Shown in pieces: positions 49,301-59,293 of a DNA stretch of 64,000 nt. Below the pieces are notes generated by a model, which had not been told where the DNA came from, ran no database searches, and saw nothing but the letters and a program-made list of their open reading frames with translations. The stretch comes from Bicyclus anynana (Eukaryota > Arthropoda > Insecta > Lepidoptera > Nymphalidae): NCBI RefSeq assembly GCF_947172395.1, contig NC_069095.1:5642001-5706000 (forward strand), in the 5' to 3' direction. Every line of letters begins with the position of its first letter. Position 1 is the stretch's first letter. The translations under genes were made by a program, and so were the position numbers.

Positions 49301-52300
49301 GAATCATTTTTAAAGGTCTACTAAGGGCTTAGATCCTTTTAGGATGGGAGATGGGTTTTAGAATTGAGATTAACCAAGTTTATGCTTAGATGTTTCACTT
49401 ACAATCATTAACAGATGTCAATAAATTCACACTCGTCGACATACTTCGTCTAAAACACTTCCTAATTAATTTGAACTTTTATAAGTTTAGAAGATGCCGA
49501 AATTAAAATGTCACTAACAACGAAGTGGCCATGGAAATGAACGATGTCACAGCGCCGTAACTTTACAAAATGCTTAGCGGGAGTTAGGACCGACAACGGC
49601 TAAAGTTTAGATGTACTCTTTAATAAATGGGAGTGTTACACTATCTAATTCCCAACTTTGACTACTAGTTAGAAATTATCGGGAGATAGTACTAATAAAT
49701 ATATCATAAATGTCAGTTTTCATTTGTCCAACCTAAGACTAAAAACCTAGAAGCACATGTTGTACATCTTAACCACATGTAAAACCGCCTAGGCAGTCAA
49801 AGCTATACATATTTATAATGACAAAAATTACTTAATAGGTTGGTACTTAATTTTCTATAGCATTCATTTAAAGTTAAACCACATTAAACCATGAACGTAA
49901 CTAATTATGGCTCACCGATATGTTATTTTCCTTATCGTAGTTTTATTTGTACATATCTAGAAGTACATATTATATTGTAGGTATGTACGCTTTATTTGTC
50001 GGCTATTTTAAGTGAACAACCATTATGTTGAACATAAAACGAAATATTAGCATAGTTATTTTTTCTGATTGTTTGAATGTGTTTACACATTCAGTTGGTG
50101 CGAGTATTAGCATGCATAGAATTTTACACCTGATCGTAAACAATGTTTTTTTTGTTCGTTATACTGATTAAACTGTAGAACTGTCTTGTTGCTCAGAATC
50201 TCAGATTATGAGGTCTTAAATTTCCTAGGTTGGGCTGTGAAATTTTGGGGTTATATTCTTTAAAGAAATTTACATTAGCAGTCCTAATTTGAGAGGTCGG
50301 TGTTGTTACAGTCCCGTACCTTAGAGATCACCTTAACCTGTTGGTTCTGGACATTTTCATTAACCTTTGATTACAAAGGAGTCGAAACATTTTCTTTGAG
50401 TCCGTTATCCCGCATTGAAGCAGCAGTGGGTCCACGTTCCAAATCCCTTCTCTTTCTATGAGAAAATGGATCGGGGAAAGGGCTGATTCCCTTTACCTTT
50501 TTGTCCTGTTTATTACAAAAAATGGGCTGACGGTGATGAATAAAAAGGTATACGCATGAGTTACGCGCAATCTAATATCCTATCTGCGAAATTGTTTACT
50601 ATTTGTTTCTTCTCTCTCTTTGTTATGTTTCCACATACACGCTTTATAACTTGTGTTGTCTTATGATTATCCCATGCAGTGTAAGTAACACATTACCATG
50701 ATATAAAGAATTGGGTCATGACTTTGTTGTGTCAAAAGGTAAAATCCTTTTTATTAGATTTAACAACGGGCGCGCAAAAACTTCATACCGGTTTTATAGC
50801 ATACACGACTCTGTTTTTAAAAGAACATTCCAAAGTATCATTACTTTTTGTTTCTTTGTTTGGCCTTCAAAATTGTTGTTCTAATTTATAAAACAATTCA
50901 AGTACTTTGTTTTTAAGGTTACCTGCTAGTATTTTGGTCAATTCAAATATGTGATTCCGAATATGGTGCCGTCTTGTATATACGAATTCCGAATTTGTTT
51001 GTTTTAAATATTATGCTTAGTTTAAACGCTTGTAATAAGTCAGTCTATACCTACATATCACCTACTCTAATAATTATGTATTTGTATTTAATTATGTACA
51101 TTGTACATAAATAAAATCAAATAAATAATTGTAAATACATTGTAGGTACATCTTTTTTATGCAGAGTTTGATGCACGCCTAGAATGAGTTTTTGCCGGAC
51201 TTTAAAAGTTAGTTTATCTAGTATTCACCTATCTACAGTATAAGTCTGATATGGTTTAATGAATAGCAATCATATCATATGTTTCCAGATGAAAGCAAAA
51301 CTGATTGCTTACATCAATCTTTATCAACAAAACATTATTGTTATTATCGCACGACTTGGTAACTAAATCTGATCATTCAATTGATGATAACCAAATCTTT
51401 ATCGTAGGTATACTATGCTCCTTTTATAAGAACATTCGCAATTTTTGTTTCATGCATTCACTTCATAAGATACTAGCATAACCTCACGGTTTCACCGACG
51501 TAATTCCCATTCCCGTGTGAATACGGGGATAAAATATAGCCTATGTCACTCCCTGATAATATAGCTTTCTATCGGTGAAAGAGTTTTTCAAAATGGTACA
51601 GTAGTTTTTGAGTTTATTCGTTACATACAAAAATACAATTCTTTTCTCTTTACAATATTAGTATAGACTCCTAGACGCCCCGTGGTTTCACTTGCGTAGT
51701 TTCAGTTTATGTGGTACTATTCGGGGTTTAAATATAGCCTATGACTCATAAATAACTTGGATTTCTATTAGAAAACTCACTTTTCCTTTTTTATGACATT
51801 AGTAGGTATAGATTCCATAGTTTGATTGATTGAAAGGGAGTGGCCTCCCAGTATGATTGACTATAAACTAGATATTATAACGTGGGTGGTTTTATGACCA
51901 TCGTTTGCGTCAAGTCCATAGACTATAGATAAATGGGGGCTGTCAATAAGTCTTGTATGAATGTAGGTCACAATTTACATCAAGTATTTTGCTTACAAAA
52001 TATTCTGTATGCATCAATGAATACATTTATTATTGTTTTGTTTGTATAAAGAATGGACAGACAGTCTGTCCAAGATATTGATTGTTTTGATTTACATTAA
52101 TTACTTACTCGTTTGTTCAAAGTTACTAAACTACTTTATTTTCTAACGGTTCTCAACTTTTTTCTTGACTGAGAACCAAAAGGTTAAAATAAATTGTAAA
52201 CTTTAAATTACGTCATTATAAAAATAAACATAAATAGAAACATTTGACACAGGTAATAGTAAATTTTTGACTAATATGAATTATCGGTTTGTAATTTTAT

Positions 52301-55300
52301 TAACTGCATTTGGCTTTTATTTTATCAATATTATAACAGCAACTCTCCCAGAGTTATGGGTTTTTTTTTCCCAATTTAAATAAATCATTATTTATTTAGA
52401 ACCACTGTCCCAAATTTATCGTTTTATTGTATAGGTAAAACATCAAATCAAAGCTTTACGACGTCTTATTTTACGCTAGCGACTTCGTCTGCGTCGAATT
52501 CAGTTCTTCACGAATCCCGCGGGAACCATGGATTTTACGGGATGGAAAGTAGCCTATGTTTTAATCCAGAGTAAAATCTATTTCCATTCCAAATTTCAGA
52601 AAGTTCAGTAGCCGCTGCACAAAGGAGGAACTAACATACACACTTACACAAAAACTTTCGTATTAATTATATATTGTGATGTGATGTGATTGATTGTTAT
52701 AGCCCGGAGAGCCTCACAGGAATTGGAAGACATACTTCGACTGGATCGTGGTGGACGCAAAGAAGCCGCTGTTCTTCGGAGAGGGCACGACGCTACGGCA
52801 GGTTGACACTCGCACTGGCGCCTTAAAGATGGGACACCACGTCGGACCTCTACACGAAGGACTGGTATATTCTGGAGGTACGAATGTCTATAGTCATCAG
52901 TATTATCTGTCTTTATTTATTTATTTTTTTACCCTGGAGAAAGAAAAATCCCTGCGGACTCCTGCCTGTCCGACTTGCATGGACTAAAATAACTTCCTCT
53001 GTACTACTCCAAGGTTGGCACGGGACCGCAATGCATTACTTCATGCCCTTCCTCTCTTAAGAATGTTCTCCCTTTCTCTTTTTCAAGGTTAATTTGTAAA
53101 CAAAATTATTGGTTTATTGTCTGTGCCCATGTATAAAATATCTCTACATGACCATACTCCTCAAACTTCATGTATGTGATATTCATGGTGAGTCAAAAAA
53201 ATTGTGATCGTAGCAAACCATGATGGTGGCACGTCTTCCTTCCAAGCCATCTTCGAGACTTTGGTGCGTCTGATAACAATACCTTTACATTTGTATTTTG
53301 AATAACTTTCTTTATCTATTATGCAAAAATCTGCTTGTGTTTTTACCATAAAATTTTAACCACGGGCTTAATAATACAAACCAAGTTAAAAAAATTATAA
53401 CCCAAGAGCCTATTATGGAATATCATCATTACTAGTAAAGAAATAGGACTTAAAATAAAATTCAACCAAAATTACAGGTTCATGTGACGTTTTCACCGAG
53501 CTCATAAGCGCCAAAGGCAAAGACGTGTTGTACATAGGGGACCACATTTTCGGCGACATTCTCAAATCCAAAAAGATCGGTGGATGGCGCACGTTCCTAA
53601 TAGTGCCTGAACTGGTCCAAGAGTTGCATGTGTGGACGGACAAATGTCAGTTGTTCGCCCAACTGCAGAACCTTGACATTCAACTCGGCGACATGTACAA
53701 GTGAGTGCTGACAATTTGCACAAAAAATACTATACCTAACATTGCACAAAAAACACGTATTTGGTAATTAAATTTTGTTCTCCAAAATTTTCCGCTTGGA
53801 TTGTATTTTGTAATATGCCAAATTGGCTTTATATGTAGCTTAAGTATTTCTTTTGAATTAATATTTTAATGCATCAATTAAAAGCAGGAAAATATGAAGA
53901 TTTCGTTTAGAAATCGATCAACAAACATCAAAGTATCGCTTACCATAAGGATGTTTTAAATATGTCATCTCCTAACTAATAATTACCATTATCTGCACAT
54001 ACCATACTTTGCAGTAAACATCACTAGTTTTTAAACAAATTTGATCATATCTCTTTTTATAGGGATCTAGATTCAAGCACCAAAGAGAAGCCCGACATAT
54101 CCAAACTGCGCATGTCAATCCGGGATGTGACCCATAAAATGGACCTCGCGTATGGAATGCTCGGCTCGCTGTTTCGATCAGGCTCTAGACAGACATTCTT
54201 TTCTTCCCAGGTACACAATTGATTATTATCTACATCACATAATCTCATCGAAGCTCTATATTGAACAATGTCTCTTAGAAACACGCCTTTCTGTGTTAAA
54301 ACACATCCCAAGTAAAATTGCTATGCTCTGATCTACAGGGTAGTTGCCGGTTATATTACTGCCATTATAATCATTGTTGTATGGATCAGAACTTTGGACT
54401 TAAAATGGGACGGATATTAGAAGAATGCATGCGAACGAATTAAGTATGTTGAGAATTGAGATGAATGGGTGACAAGAATGGATAAAATAAGGAATGAGTA
54501 AATATACAAGAGGAAGTCTAAAAGTGACGTAGTGACAGAAAAGTTGAGGAGTAATAGGTTACCATGGTGTGGGTATGCAGTGTAATGAAACTCACACAAC
54601 AAAGGAATACCAAAGAAGAGTTGGTTGGAGTGTGTAAAAGGAGTTAGTGATGAGTTGACTTATGACTGAAGAAGAATGTAAAGATGACATAGTATAGTGA
54701 CGACTGGCGCGCTGGGTTGTAAGGTGGGTATACTGGGTAGAGAGCTCCACATACCCTTCGGAAGGTCCTATAGCCTTCATCCAAGATTCCACGTTATCTC
54801 CAACAAGGAAACGCATAAACGCATTGCCATCAAAAATGTGGTGAAACTTAAAGAAGGCCAACTTGAAGTCGGTAGTCAGGCGAAGAAAACTCTTTCAATA
54901 TAGTGCAATCTTTTTAACTTAATCACTGGCACTTGAGCCTTAACGACTTTGCCTCAAGTGTATAGGAATAGGCTACTTGCTTCTTTTGTAAACAGTGTTT
55001 TAACTGAATTATGGAAGTATTATAAGCTATATTTTATTTACTTACTAAAAAATTTAATATAAATGAAAAAATATCTACTATCTGTTTGCCGTCGAAACAC
55101 AACACATTAGCAAGTGATGTCATTCATAGAGATAACAGCGTGATTGGCGTTTGCAGTCATGTGATATATCACGTCACAGCAAGCGCCAATCACAAACCGA
55201 TGCCTTGTAGCGAATGACGTCACAGTTTATGATTGGCGTTTGCGGTGACGTGATAAAAATACAATTTTGTTTCACAAATAAAAATGTGATTAGAGTTTCT

Positions 55301-58262
55301 GGGCATCTAAACTGCCTATATGCAATAAATCTTCTTTGTTTTATACAGCAGACGAGTAGCCTATTTTATAGAATCTATTACATACGTTATATGTTAGGTG
55401 TTACATGTTTTAGAAAATCTATTCTATACCTTATATGTTAGGTCTTAAAGCGTATATTGGCGTGTGGCAGGTGGTGAGGTACGCGGACCTGTACGCCGCG
55501 TCGTTCCTCAACCTGATGTACTACCCGTTCTGCTACATGTTCCGCGCGCCCGCCATGCTCATGCCGCACGAGTCCACGGTCGCGCACGAGCAGCGGTTCA
55601 CCGTCGACACGCCCACCATCGATCGGTGAGTGCTTACGGTCTAAGACAGGGGTCCCCAACCTATTACCCTAAGCGCCTCCCTAAACTTTTAAAGCCGTCT
55701 ACTAATCATAAGCTGCGTCCCTGCCAAATTTCATCTTTGTACGATCGAAACGTTTCGTATTAAGCTCAGACCAATTATTCTACAGGACCTGCCTCGCTAG
55801 ACATTACTTTTCTGTCAAAGTATATGATCAATGATCTAATGCGATTATAAAGACTGTCTCTATGGTATCGACGTTTCATAGTTGTTATCGTGTTCGTCGG
55901 TTAAAGAGCTTCGTAAAAGTACCGTTTTTGTAGTAGAATGGTAGTTTAGTTTATGATATGTACCAAATGTAAGATTGTTTTCCTCAGAAAATGGCAGACA
56001 ATTTTCTTCGTGACTTTGGGTACGATACTGATCCTTCTATAATTGGTCTGAGGTATCAAGGTTAGAAACCTATAAGAACAAAAAAAACCAAAGTGAACTT
56101 TAAATGCACACCAGCTAAAAGTTAGATTTTCTCATTTGCTTCTTCAGGAAATCGCTGGAATGCGATAGAAAATTGATAGTCACATAAAATTTACGGCCTC
56201 CGTGGCGCAGTGGAATGTGCGGTGGATTTACAGCGTTTTGGTACCATGTCGTGTAGAAACTGAAAGGGGTGTGGAATTTTATCCTACTCTTAACAAGTTG
56301 GCTTGCTTCCATCTTATTATCTTATCTTACACTTCCTCACTTACTATCAGGTGAGATTGTAGTAAAGGGTTAACTTAACTTGTAAAGAACAAAAAAAATC
56401 TTATGTTTATAGGTCCAGGCACCCGAGCAGTCAGCGAATTTACGCTGATCGGCTGTTCGCGGCCGCGGGCGTCGTCGAGGAGACCAACGAGGTGTTGGCA
56501 GCTCCTGAGACCACCGACGGGAAGGTAATATTCACCATTGTAAGAGATAGTAGTCTGAGACGGATAGAGTAGGGAGTTAGAGAGTAGTAGCGATCGGTTG
56601 GCGGGAACGTCGTACGATCGACTTCAGTTTGCTCGTGGCGTTCAAGCCGTCCACATTTCTTGTTGTGTAATTCTTTATGAGTTACTTGGGATAGGTGGGG
56701 GGAATGACTTTAGTGGAAAAGGGTTTGTTAACAGTCAAAGGGATCTCTAAGCCTACTCACAACGGTCACAAGTGCGTGACTTCACTCAAGGTCATTCTTT
56801 GCCATTCTAGGGTCTTATTTTGGTTAAAGTTTGATTTGTTAATTAAGTTGTCCTGACAAATGTTGTGAATAACCTTTGTTCGACATTGGTTTTCTTATTT
56901 TTTTAATCCACTTTTGAAGCCTTCTGCTAAGAGTATATTTCATATTTTTACTAGATATAATCTAACCAGTTTAAATAGTAGTAAGGCCCCATTTTTTTAC
57001 AGTAAATAATTTTTTACAGTAAATAATTAAATCACAATCACATGAAAACCTGATTCTAATATTATCACAATAATTAACGTAGATTTTGCTAACCGATCAA
57101 ATAAGTCACTCGCCGACATATCGAAATGTTTTCATTTAATCACGGCTCAAAAAAATATGAAAAAAAAATTCAATCTAGTAGAACTATTTAAGACCATTTA
57201 AAAAAACTAGCCTATTCGGAAGAGAATCATAAATCAATGTTTTTGATTTCGCCGCTATGTCTCTTTTGTCACGAGAAATCTCGTGGTGAGGTTCCTAGGC
57301 CTACATGGTACATCATTATACCTGTAGGCAAAAATAAATGATTATTTAATATAATTATTAGTACAATGATCATCAGTAGACGTGTGCGAAACAGTGCTTC
57401 AAAAAGTAATCACATCACTTTTACGAAAATGTAATATCTATCACACTGAGACATCACATCACTCCAAACATCTCCCAGACACGAAGCACGAGGACGCGCG
57501 CAGCGTGCGTGATTTGTGAGCATCACCTACAGTACGCGCGCGGCCGAGTGAGTAGTACAAAGCGACAACAAGAGTGCAAGTGCGAGCGGGATAACAAATG
57601 TAATGTTTGCGCCATGCCATGCCATTGCAAACATCACCTTTTACATACATTACGTGCATTGTGTATAGACTTGAACCGACCTTTCGTATCGGCGCGTCAA
57701 TGTATTGAATTTATTACGAGCACTTCGCTCGGTCTCGGGTAATGTTACTTCGAGTAATGTTTGACGGAGTGGTGCTTGATTTCTCGGTGTGATGTGTAAT
57801 GTAATGGTACGCGTACGAGACATCATTACACATCTCTCATCATCTTCATCTTTAGACGGCCGCGTGGCGCAGTGGGTAGTGGCCCTGCTCTCTGCATCCA
57901 CGGCCGTGGGTTCGATTCCCACAACTGGAAAATATTTGTGTGATGAGCATGAGTTTTACAGTGGCTGTTGTGTATACATTATATAAGTATTTATATGTAG
58001 TATATAATTGTATATTAATATTATAATATCAACTATCTTAGCACAAGCAACTCTGTATGTTTACTTTGGGGCTAGATAGTGATGTGTATTGTTTAAGTAT
58101 ATTTATTATTTAAAAAAAAAACAAAAAAAATGTCTAATTCCTCAGAGCGTGTTGGCGAGCGCGTCGGTGCCGCACGCGCGGCCGGAGACGCCGCAGCGGC
58201 TCACGCACACGCACGACGAGGATTGCTCAGACGACGAGGACGTCTCCAAGGCCAACAAATAG
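28322..58262 (+). CDS. NT5C2: NT5C2, cytosolic purine 5'-nucleotidase (isoform A)
   Basis: HAD-superfamily enzyme (cN-II) that dephosphorylates IMP and GMP and can transfer phosphate, controlling purine pools. First exon A 28322-28500 (start 28322, or 28421 MEECANKECL), then 44763-44836, 47422-47539, 47677-47772, 47913-48059, 48814-49090, 52703-52877, 53478-53700, 54063-54210, 55471-55625, 56413-56524 and 58146-58262. All GT-AG and in phase; 606 or 573 aa (human 561). HAD motif I is FGFDMDYT-like (YGFDMDYTLA, about residue 45 of the short form), motif II LTNSDY, motif III Lys in VDAKKPLFFGEG, motif IV YIGDHIFGDILKSKK. Also RGLWFDTLYGNLLKVDAYGN, GSLFRSGSRQTFF and MLMPHESTV. The tail HTHDEDCSDDEDV is an acidic C-terminus like human, but shorter. 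Introns are loaded with repeats; two introns exceed 3 kb after the first. Confidence 0.93.
28801..29049 (+). mobile_element. Helitron (ends GCGTCTGCTAG)
   Basis: Starts near atctactatataaaaat, ends ttttacgcggacgaggtcgc + gggcgtctgCTAG before T. Internal aggtagggtagggtag resembles the Helitron at 21157. The left border is approximate. Confidence 0.65.
29405..29673 (+). CDS. NT5C2: NT5C2 alternative first exon B
   Basis: Starts MPDEFEIAYPLSPSLSPHE, runs 89 codons and ends in ...DLQHR|gtatgt with two bases of the Arg codon, the same phase 2 as exon A, whose end is ...RRAEHR. Joined to 44763 it gives HRIFVNRSL, the conserved NT5C2 junction, and a 636-aa protein. It is GC-richer than its surroundings and includes a VSFVVGDVTVEIPD segment of unknown function. 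The start codon is the first ATG; a longer non-ATG reading exists upstream. The position between exon A and exon C implies its own promoter. Confidence 0.75.
30955..31260 (+). mobile_element. RTE-type non-LTR retrotransposon, 3' fragment
   Basis: Encodes remnants of the standard RTE C-terminal block (DIAQRVAKLKWQWAGY, then tggactgaggacatcaag, ccatgcaagaggcccatgtc, cagcagtggacgtctatcgg) and ends in a TGATAATGATGAT tail. The frame is broken in several places. Confidence 0.78.
32355..32627 (-). mobile_element. Helitron-like remnant
   Basis: ggcggacccggtcaagcttc is the complement of the 3' end of the Helitron at 21157-21505; the other side has cagacagaccgacagactcg and tttataatattagtatgga. The CTAG terminus itself is lost. 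Confidence 0.55.
34408..34520 (+). CDS. NT5C2: NT5C2 alternative first exon C
   Basis: Starts MRYHEVMANGAPETSSDP (or at the second Met, 34426) and ends ...TAAPNE with donor ga|gtgagt, phase 2, so it also splices in frame to 44763 (..NE-IFVNRSL). Gives 584 or 578 aa. The exon lacks the HR end of exons A and B. No other start between here and 44763 was found. The exon assignment rests on phase, donor quality and open frame, not on conserved residues. Confidence 0.6.
34796..34915 (-). mobile_element. 3' end fragment of the jockey/CR1-type element
   Basis: aattcaaattcgtgtatttc, then cctgcaagaaactccgtagt + tgctctt match the 3' UTR of the element at 19025-20905. Confidence 0.65.
35070..35560 (+). 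pseudogene. Decayed non-LTR reverse transcriptase C-terminal part
   Basis: Frames with stops and shifts still spell blocks known from Lepidoptera R1/jockey-like elements: CSHLWDGSAKYQLAALDS, VDHRARRL, a cysteine-poor segment with YVVDFPW and the tail near gtattttcaagtcaagagt. No intact ORF. No function expected. Confidence 0.6.
35815..35990 (+). mobile_element. Helitron-like fragment
   Basis: atatactaataataaaagtg, gttacctttatacggcttag and gatgaatcgatttggatga are typical internal blocks of Lepidoptera Helitrons. The 3' end is missing. Confidence 0.45.
36429..36640 (+). mobile_element. tRNA-derived SINE (type 1), decayed
   Basis: tttagcgttccggtatgatg, cccgtttccatcttagactg and a weak version of the aggtgagattgtagtcaa block. 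Confidence 0.6.
39347..39370. repeat. (CA)n microsatellite
   Basis: About ten CA units following an AT run. Confidence 0.9.
39640..39770 (+). mobile_element. RTE-type 3' fragment
   Basis: actagaccgaagacattaag, gagccgctgaatgttggcgg, cccagcagtggacagtccat and a GATGATTTGATGATG tail. Part of the middle is deleted. Confidence 0.7.
39979..40182 (-). mobile_element. Complete non-autonomous Helitron
   Basis: On the minus strand it begins TCTATACTAATATTATAG and ends gtCAGCTAG, inserted between A and T, 204 bp. The terminal hairpin is cgcggtttcacccgcg on plus. All body blocks are present (gggctatctaacactgag, aatcggaccagtagttcctg, (aaac)n). Confidence 0.9.
40327..40642 (-). mobile_element. Full-length tRNA-derived SINE (type 1)
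   Basis: Minus strand: head ggcctccgtggcgcagtggt (A-box) and tcctgggttcgatccc (B-box), body ggcttcggccgtggctagt and aagcgatttagcgttccgg, tail tgagattgtaattaagggct then poly-A. About 316 bp. Other copies: 15983, 36429, 43114, 44883, 46186, 56193. Confidence 0.88.
41011..41889 (+). pseudogene. Reverse transcriptase C-terminal fragment
   Basis: Open for 292 codons in one frame, from LQHTSLYHLYADDLQIYAQ (YADD catalytic motif) through YGLKVNPSKTQVI, VKNLGVTFDKYFTW and LLLPILDYADTCYL to a stop after FKRLVNMHFFPP. Fingers, endonuclease and ORF1 are missing by 5' truncation, so it cannot be active. The undamaged frame indicates a recent insertion. Confidence 0.85.
41011..42396 (+). mobile_element. 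5'-truncated non-LTR retrotransposon with (TTC)n tail
   Basis: Contains the C-terminal half of a reverse transcriptase, a 3' UTR with a (TATG)n microsatellite (42028-42120), and ends caataaagtatatttc(ttc)n. Sense with respect to NT5C2. A different family from the element at 19025. Confidence 0.85.
42610..42830 (-). mobile_element. tRNA-derived SINE (type 2), truncated
   Basis: catattcggctcacgggttg, ccaatgcggattgacagact, ctctggtatgcaagcttcct and gagacacgtgatatttaatg on plus; the tRNA head is missing. Confidence 0.75.
42870..43532. repeat. Segmental tandem duplication with SINE at the junction
   Basis: Copy 1 about 42870-43105 and copy 2 about 43330-43530 share gattgttaactagctgtatg / gattgttaactaactgtatg, ggactataaat, ctaattaatcaaga and ccatcaaaaaaggca..cattagtccgaa. 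The type 1 SINE at 43114-43294 lies exactly between them. Confidence 0.8.
43114..43294 (-). mobile_element. tRNA-derived SINE (type 1), partial
   Basis: Ends with the tRNA head (ccactgcgccacggaggcc on plus) and includes cggaacgctaaatcg; the 3' part with the poly-A tail is missing. Confidence 0.8.
44103..44245 (+). mobile_element. RTE-type 3' fragment
   Basis: gtggactgatgacatcaagc, gagtcgcagagattcgct, aggatcgtggtgtttggaag and a GATATGATGATGAAT tail. Confidence 0.75.
44883..45112 (+). mobile_element. tRNA-derived SINE (type 1), 5'-truncated
   Basis: B-box region tcctggattcgattccc, then ggccatggctagttaccacc, accgccaagcgattta, aacatcaggtgagattgtag and poly-A. Confidence 0.8.
45224..45315. repeat. 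Hairpin with about 35-bp arms
   Basis: ggtataatagttgttgagtg + gtcatg faces its near-perfect complement catgaccactcaacaactat across about 15 bp. In NT5C2 intron 2. Confidence 0.85.
45406..45759. mobile_element. MITE with about 70-bp terminal inverted repeats
   Basis: Left arm 45406-45476 starts tgcctagtggcagttttcaa; right arm 45690-45759 is its complement with about 6 mismatches. No clear target-site duplication was found. Confidence 0.85.
45521..45689 (+). mobile_element. Non-autonomous Helitron nested in the MITE
   Basis: TCTATACTAATCCATAC after A at the start, cgacgtCAGCTAG before T at the end; hairpin cacgcgggtgaaacctcgcg. 169 bp. Confidence 0.9.
46186..46463 (-). mobile_element. tRNA-derived SINE (type 1)
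   Basis: gttagcccttgactacaatc, gaaaatccacacgtctttcg, atcgaacccaggacctccgt and gcgccacacaggccg on plus. A deletion around the ggccgtggctagt block. Confidence 0.82.
46596..46740 (+). mobile_element. Helitron-like 5' fragment
   Basis: gaggcgaaagtttttataag, gtctgtttgtgtcacg and gctgaaattcggaatggaga resemble the 5' part of Lepidoptera Helitrons. No 3' end found. Confidence 0.4.
47091..47123. repeat. Short palindrome
   Basis: ctgaatgacagag and ctctgtcattcag separated by 7 bases in NT5C2 intron 2. Confidence 0.85.
48375..48740 (-). mobile_element. Possible non-LTR fragment
   Basis: On plus, pyrimidine-rich cacatcctccactcccttca, tactccagccatctcttctt + tgacc resembles the complement of the GRxKKRWMxCV part of retrotransposon ORFs. 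Borders and frame are not recoverable. Confidence 0.35.
49091..52702. other. NT5C2 intron 6, 3.6 kb
   Basis: AT-rich with no coding exon. Two adjacent Helitron-related pieces (51478-51664, 51665-51812), and a third at 52470-52665 (acgctagcgacttcgtctgc, atcccgcgggaaccatgg). 49200-51470 shows nothing I can name, apart from a possible non-LTR tail around 50400. Confidence 0.5.
51478..51664 (-). mobile_element. Helitron fragment
   Basis: Blocks tcccattcccgtgtgaatac, ggggataaaatatagcctat and tacaatattagtatagact follow the order seen in the complete copy at 39979; the CTAG end is mutated (actagcataacc). Confidence 0.65.
54345..54700 (+). pseudogene. Non-LTR retrotransposon ORF remnant
   Basis: In broken frames it spells LRIEMNG, RMDKIRNE, YTRGSLKV, EKLRSNRLPW and GVSDE, the common C-terminal block of an invertebrate reverse transcriptase family. 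Many stops. No function. Confidence 0.55.
55128..55260. repeat. Alternating inverted repeats with cAMP-response-like cores
   Basis: Three copies of the core tgattggcgtttgc: direct at 55141, inverted at 55182, direct at 55230, with cacgtcacagcaag, atgacgtcacagt and gtgacgtgat between. Could fold into two alternative hairpins. In NT5C2 intron 9, 240 bp before exon 10. Confidence 0.7.
55647..56065 (-). mobile_element. Composite repeat family B, right module, inverted
   Basis: ggacctgcctcgctagacat + tacttttctgtcaaagtat matches in inverse the right module at 15660 and 61790. It is preceded by caggggtccccaacc, a typical hAT-like terminus, so a second element may be involved. Confidence 0.55.
56193..56395 (+). 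mobile_element. tRNA-derived SINE (type 1) with internal deletion
   Basis: Head ggcctccgtggcgcagtgga and ggtggatttacag joins directly to ttggtaccatgtcgtgtaga; tail ctatcaggtgagattgtagt and poly-A. About 110 bp including the B-box is deleted. Confidence 0.85.
56525..58145. other. NT5C2 last intron
   Basis: AT-rich with a GC-richer patch at 57480-57770 (cgcgcgcggccgagtgag) that I cannot assign. A SINE is at 57857-58112, ending just before the last acceptor. No coding exon seen. Confidence 0.5.
57857..58112 (+). mobile_element. tRNA-derived SINE (type 3)
   Basis: Head ggccgcgtggcgcagtgggt (A-box) and ggccgtgggttcgattccca (B-box), then atatttgtgtgatgagcatg and tttactttggggctagatag, a widespread Lepidoptera SINE body. 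The tail tatttattattta(a)n runs into the polypyrimidine-poor stretch about 30 bp from the exon 12 acceptor. Confidence 0.85.
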
Positions 58263-58315
58263 CACACAGGTGGGAACTGGCATTGCTATATCAATGACCA
58301 GCTAATAGACCGCAT

Positions 58316-58620
58316 CGTCATCAACCCATATTCGGCTCACTGCCGAGCTCGAGTCTCCTCTCAGAATGAGATAAGGCCAATAGTCCACTACGCTGGCCCA
58401 ATGCGGATTGGCAGACTTCACACACGCAGAGAATGAAGATAATTCTCTGGTATGCAGGTTTCATCACGATGTTTTCTTTTACCGATTGAGACACGTGGTA
58501 TTTAATTTCTTAAAATGCACACAATTGAAAAATTGGAGGTGCATGTCCCGGACTGGATTCGAACCCACACCCTCCGGAATGGGAGGCAGAGGTCATATCC
58601 ACTGGGCTATCACTGCTCTC
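58316..58620 (-). mobile_element. tRNA-derived SINE (type 2) with 12-bp target-site duplication
   Basis: Minus-strand copy, head gtgatagcccagtggatatg, B-box gggttcgaatcc. Flanked by aatagaccgcat at 58304-58315 and 58621-58632. It begins 54 bp after the NT5C2 stop codon, so it probably lies in the 3' UTR. Confidence 0.92.
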
Positions 58621-59293
58621 AATAGACCGCATAGACCGTGTGAATATTTTTTTTTAATTTAACTTGATTCACTCAAACTTTTAACAACCTGGTTTGTCGT
58701 AAGTCTTCTCTTCTACTAAGGAAGCAAAGGATGTAATTATCGCACATTAGTGTAAGCGCACGTTTTATAACACATTTGCGAGAAAACACACTTTCTGAAA
58801 ATGAATTTGCATCTTTGCTTGTTTTCCATATGATTCCATACGCCCTATCTCTAGTATAAAATATCATTGATTGTAGTGTACACGTAAGTATCGATGATAA
58901 ATTTAACTTTTTGTTCCAGGGTTGTTCAGACTGTCTACTCTCGCATGATCTGTATGTGGTCAATTAACTGTTATATCTAACGTTACTGAGATAGAGTTAA
59001 GGAATGTATCTACAATGGTTAAATTGTCGTTGGACCGTGGGGGGAGATGAATTTAATTAAAGTTAAATAAATTCACGAAATTGTTGATTATATTTTATTG
59101 ATTTGAATAGTTTCTTTCTCAAGAGCATATAATATTAATATGTACTATATTTAAACATGATACAAATTGTGCTATTATATATAGGGTGCATATTATGTAA
59201 ACTATCGATTGCATTACGATGCATATATAACAATGTATATGTTATGTATATCTATATTATATACATAATTATTTTTTTCTTGGAACCTCAATT

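Noticed and set aside
54697..54903. ORF of 68 codons, lysine-rich (FGRSYSLHPRFHV)
   Set aside because: No family match, adjacent to retrotransposon remnants, and inside an NT5C2 intron. Could be a pseudogene but I cannot support an identity.
57858..57930. tRNA gene (A-box and B-box present)
   Set aside because: No pairing acceptor stem, and it continues into a known SINE body with an AT-rich tail, so it is the head of a SINE. The same applies to 40570-40642, 17487-17560 and 58550-58620.
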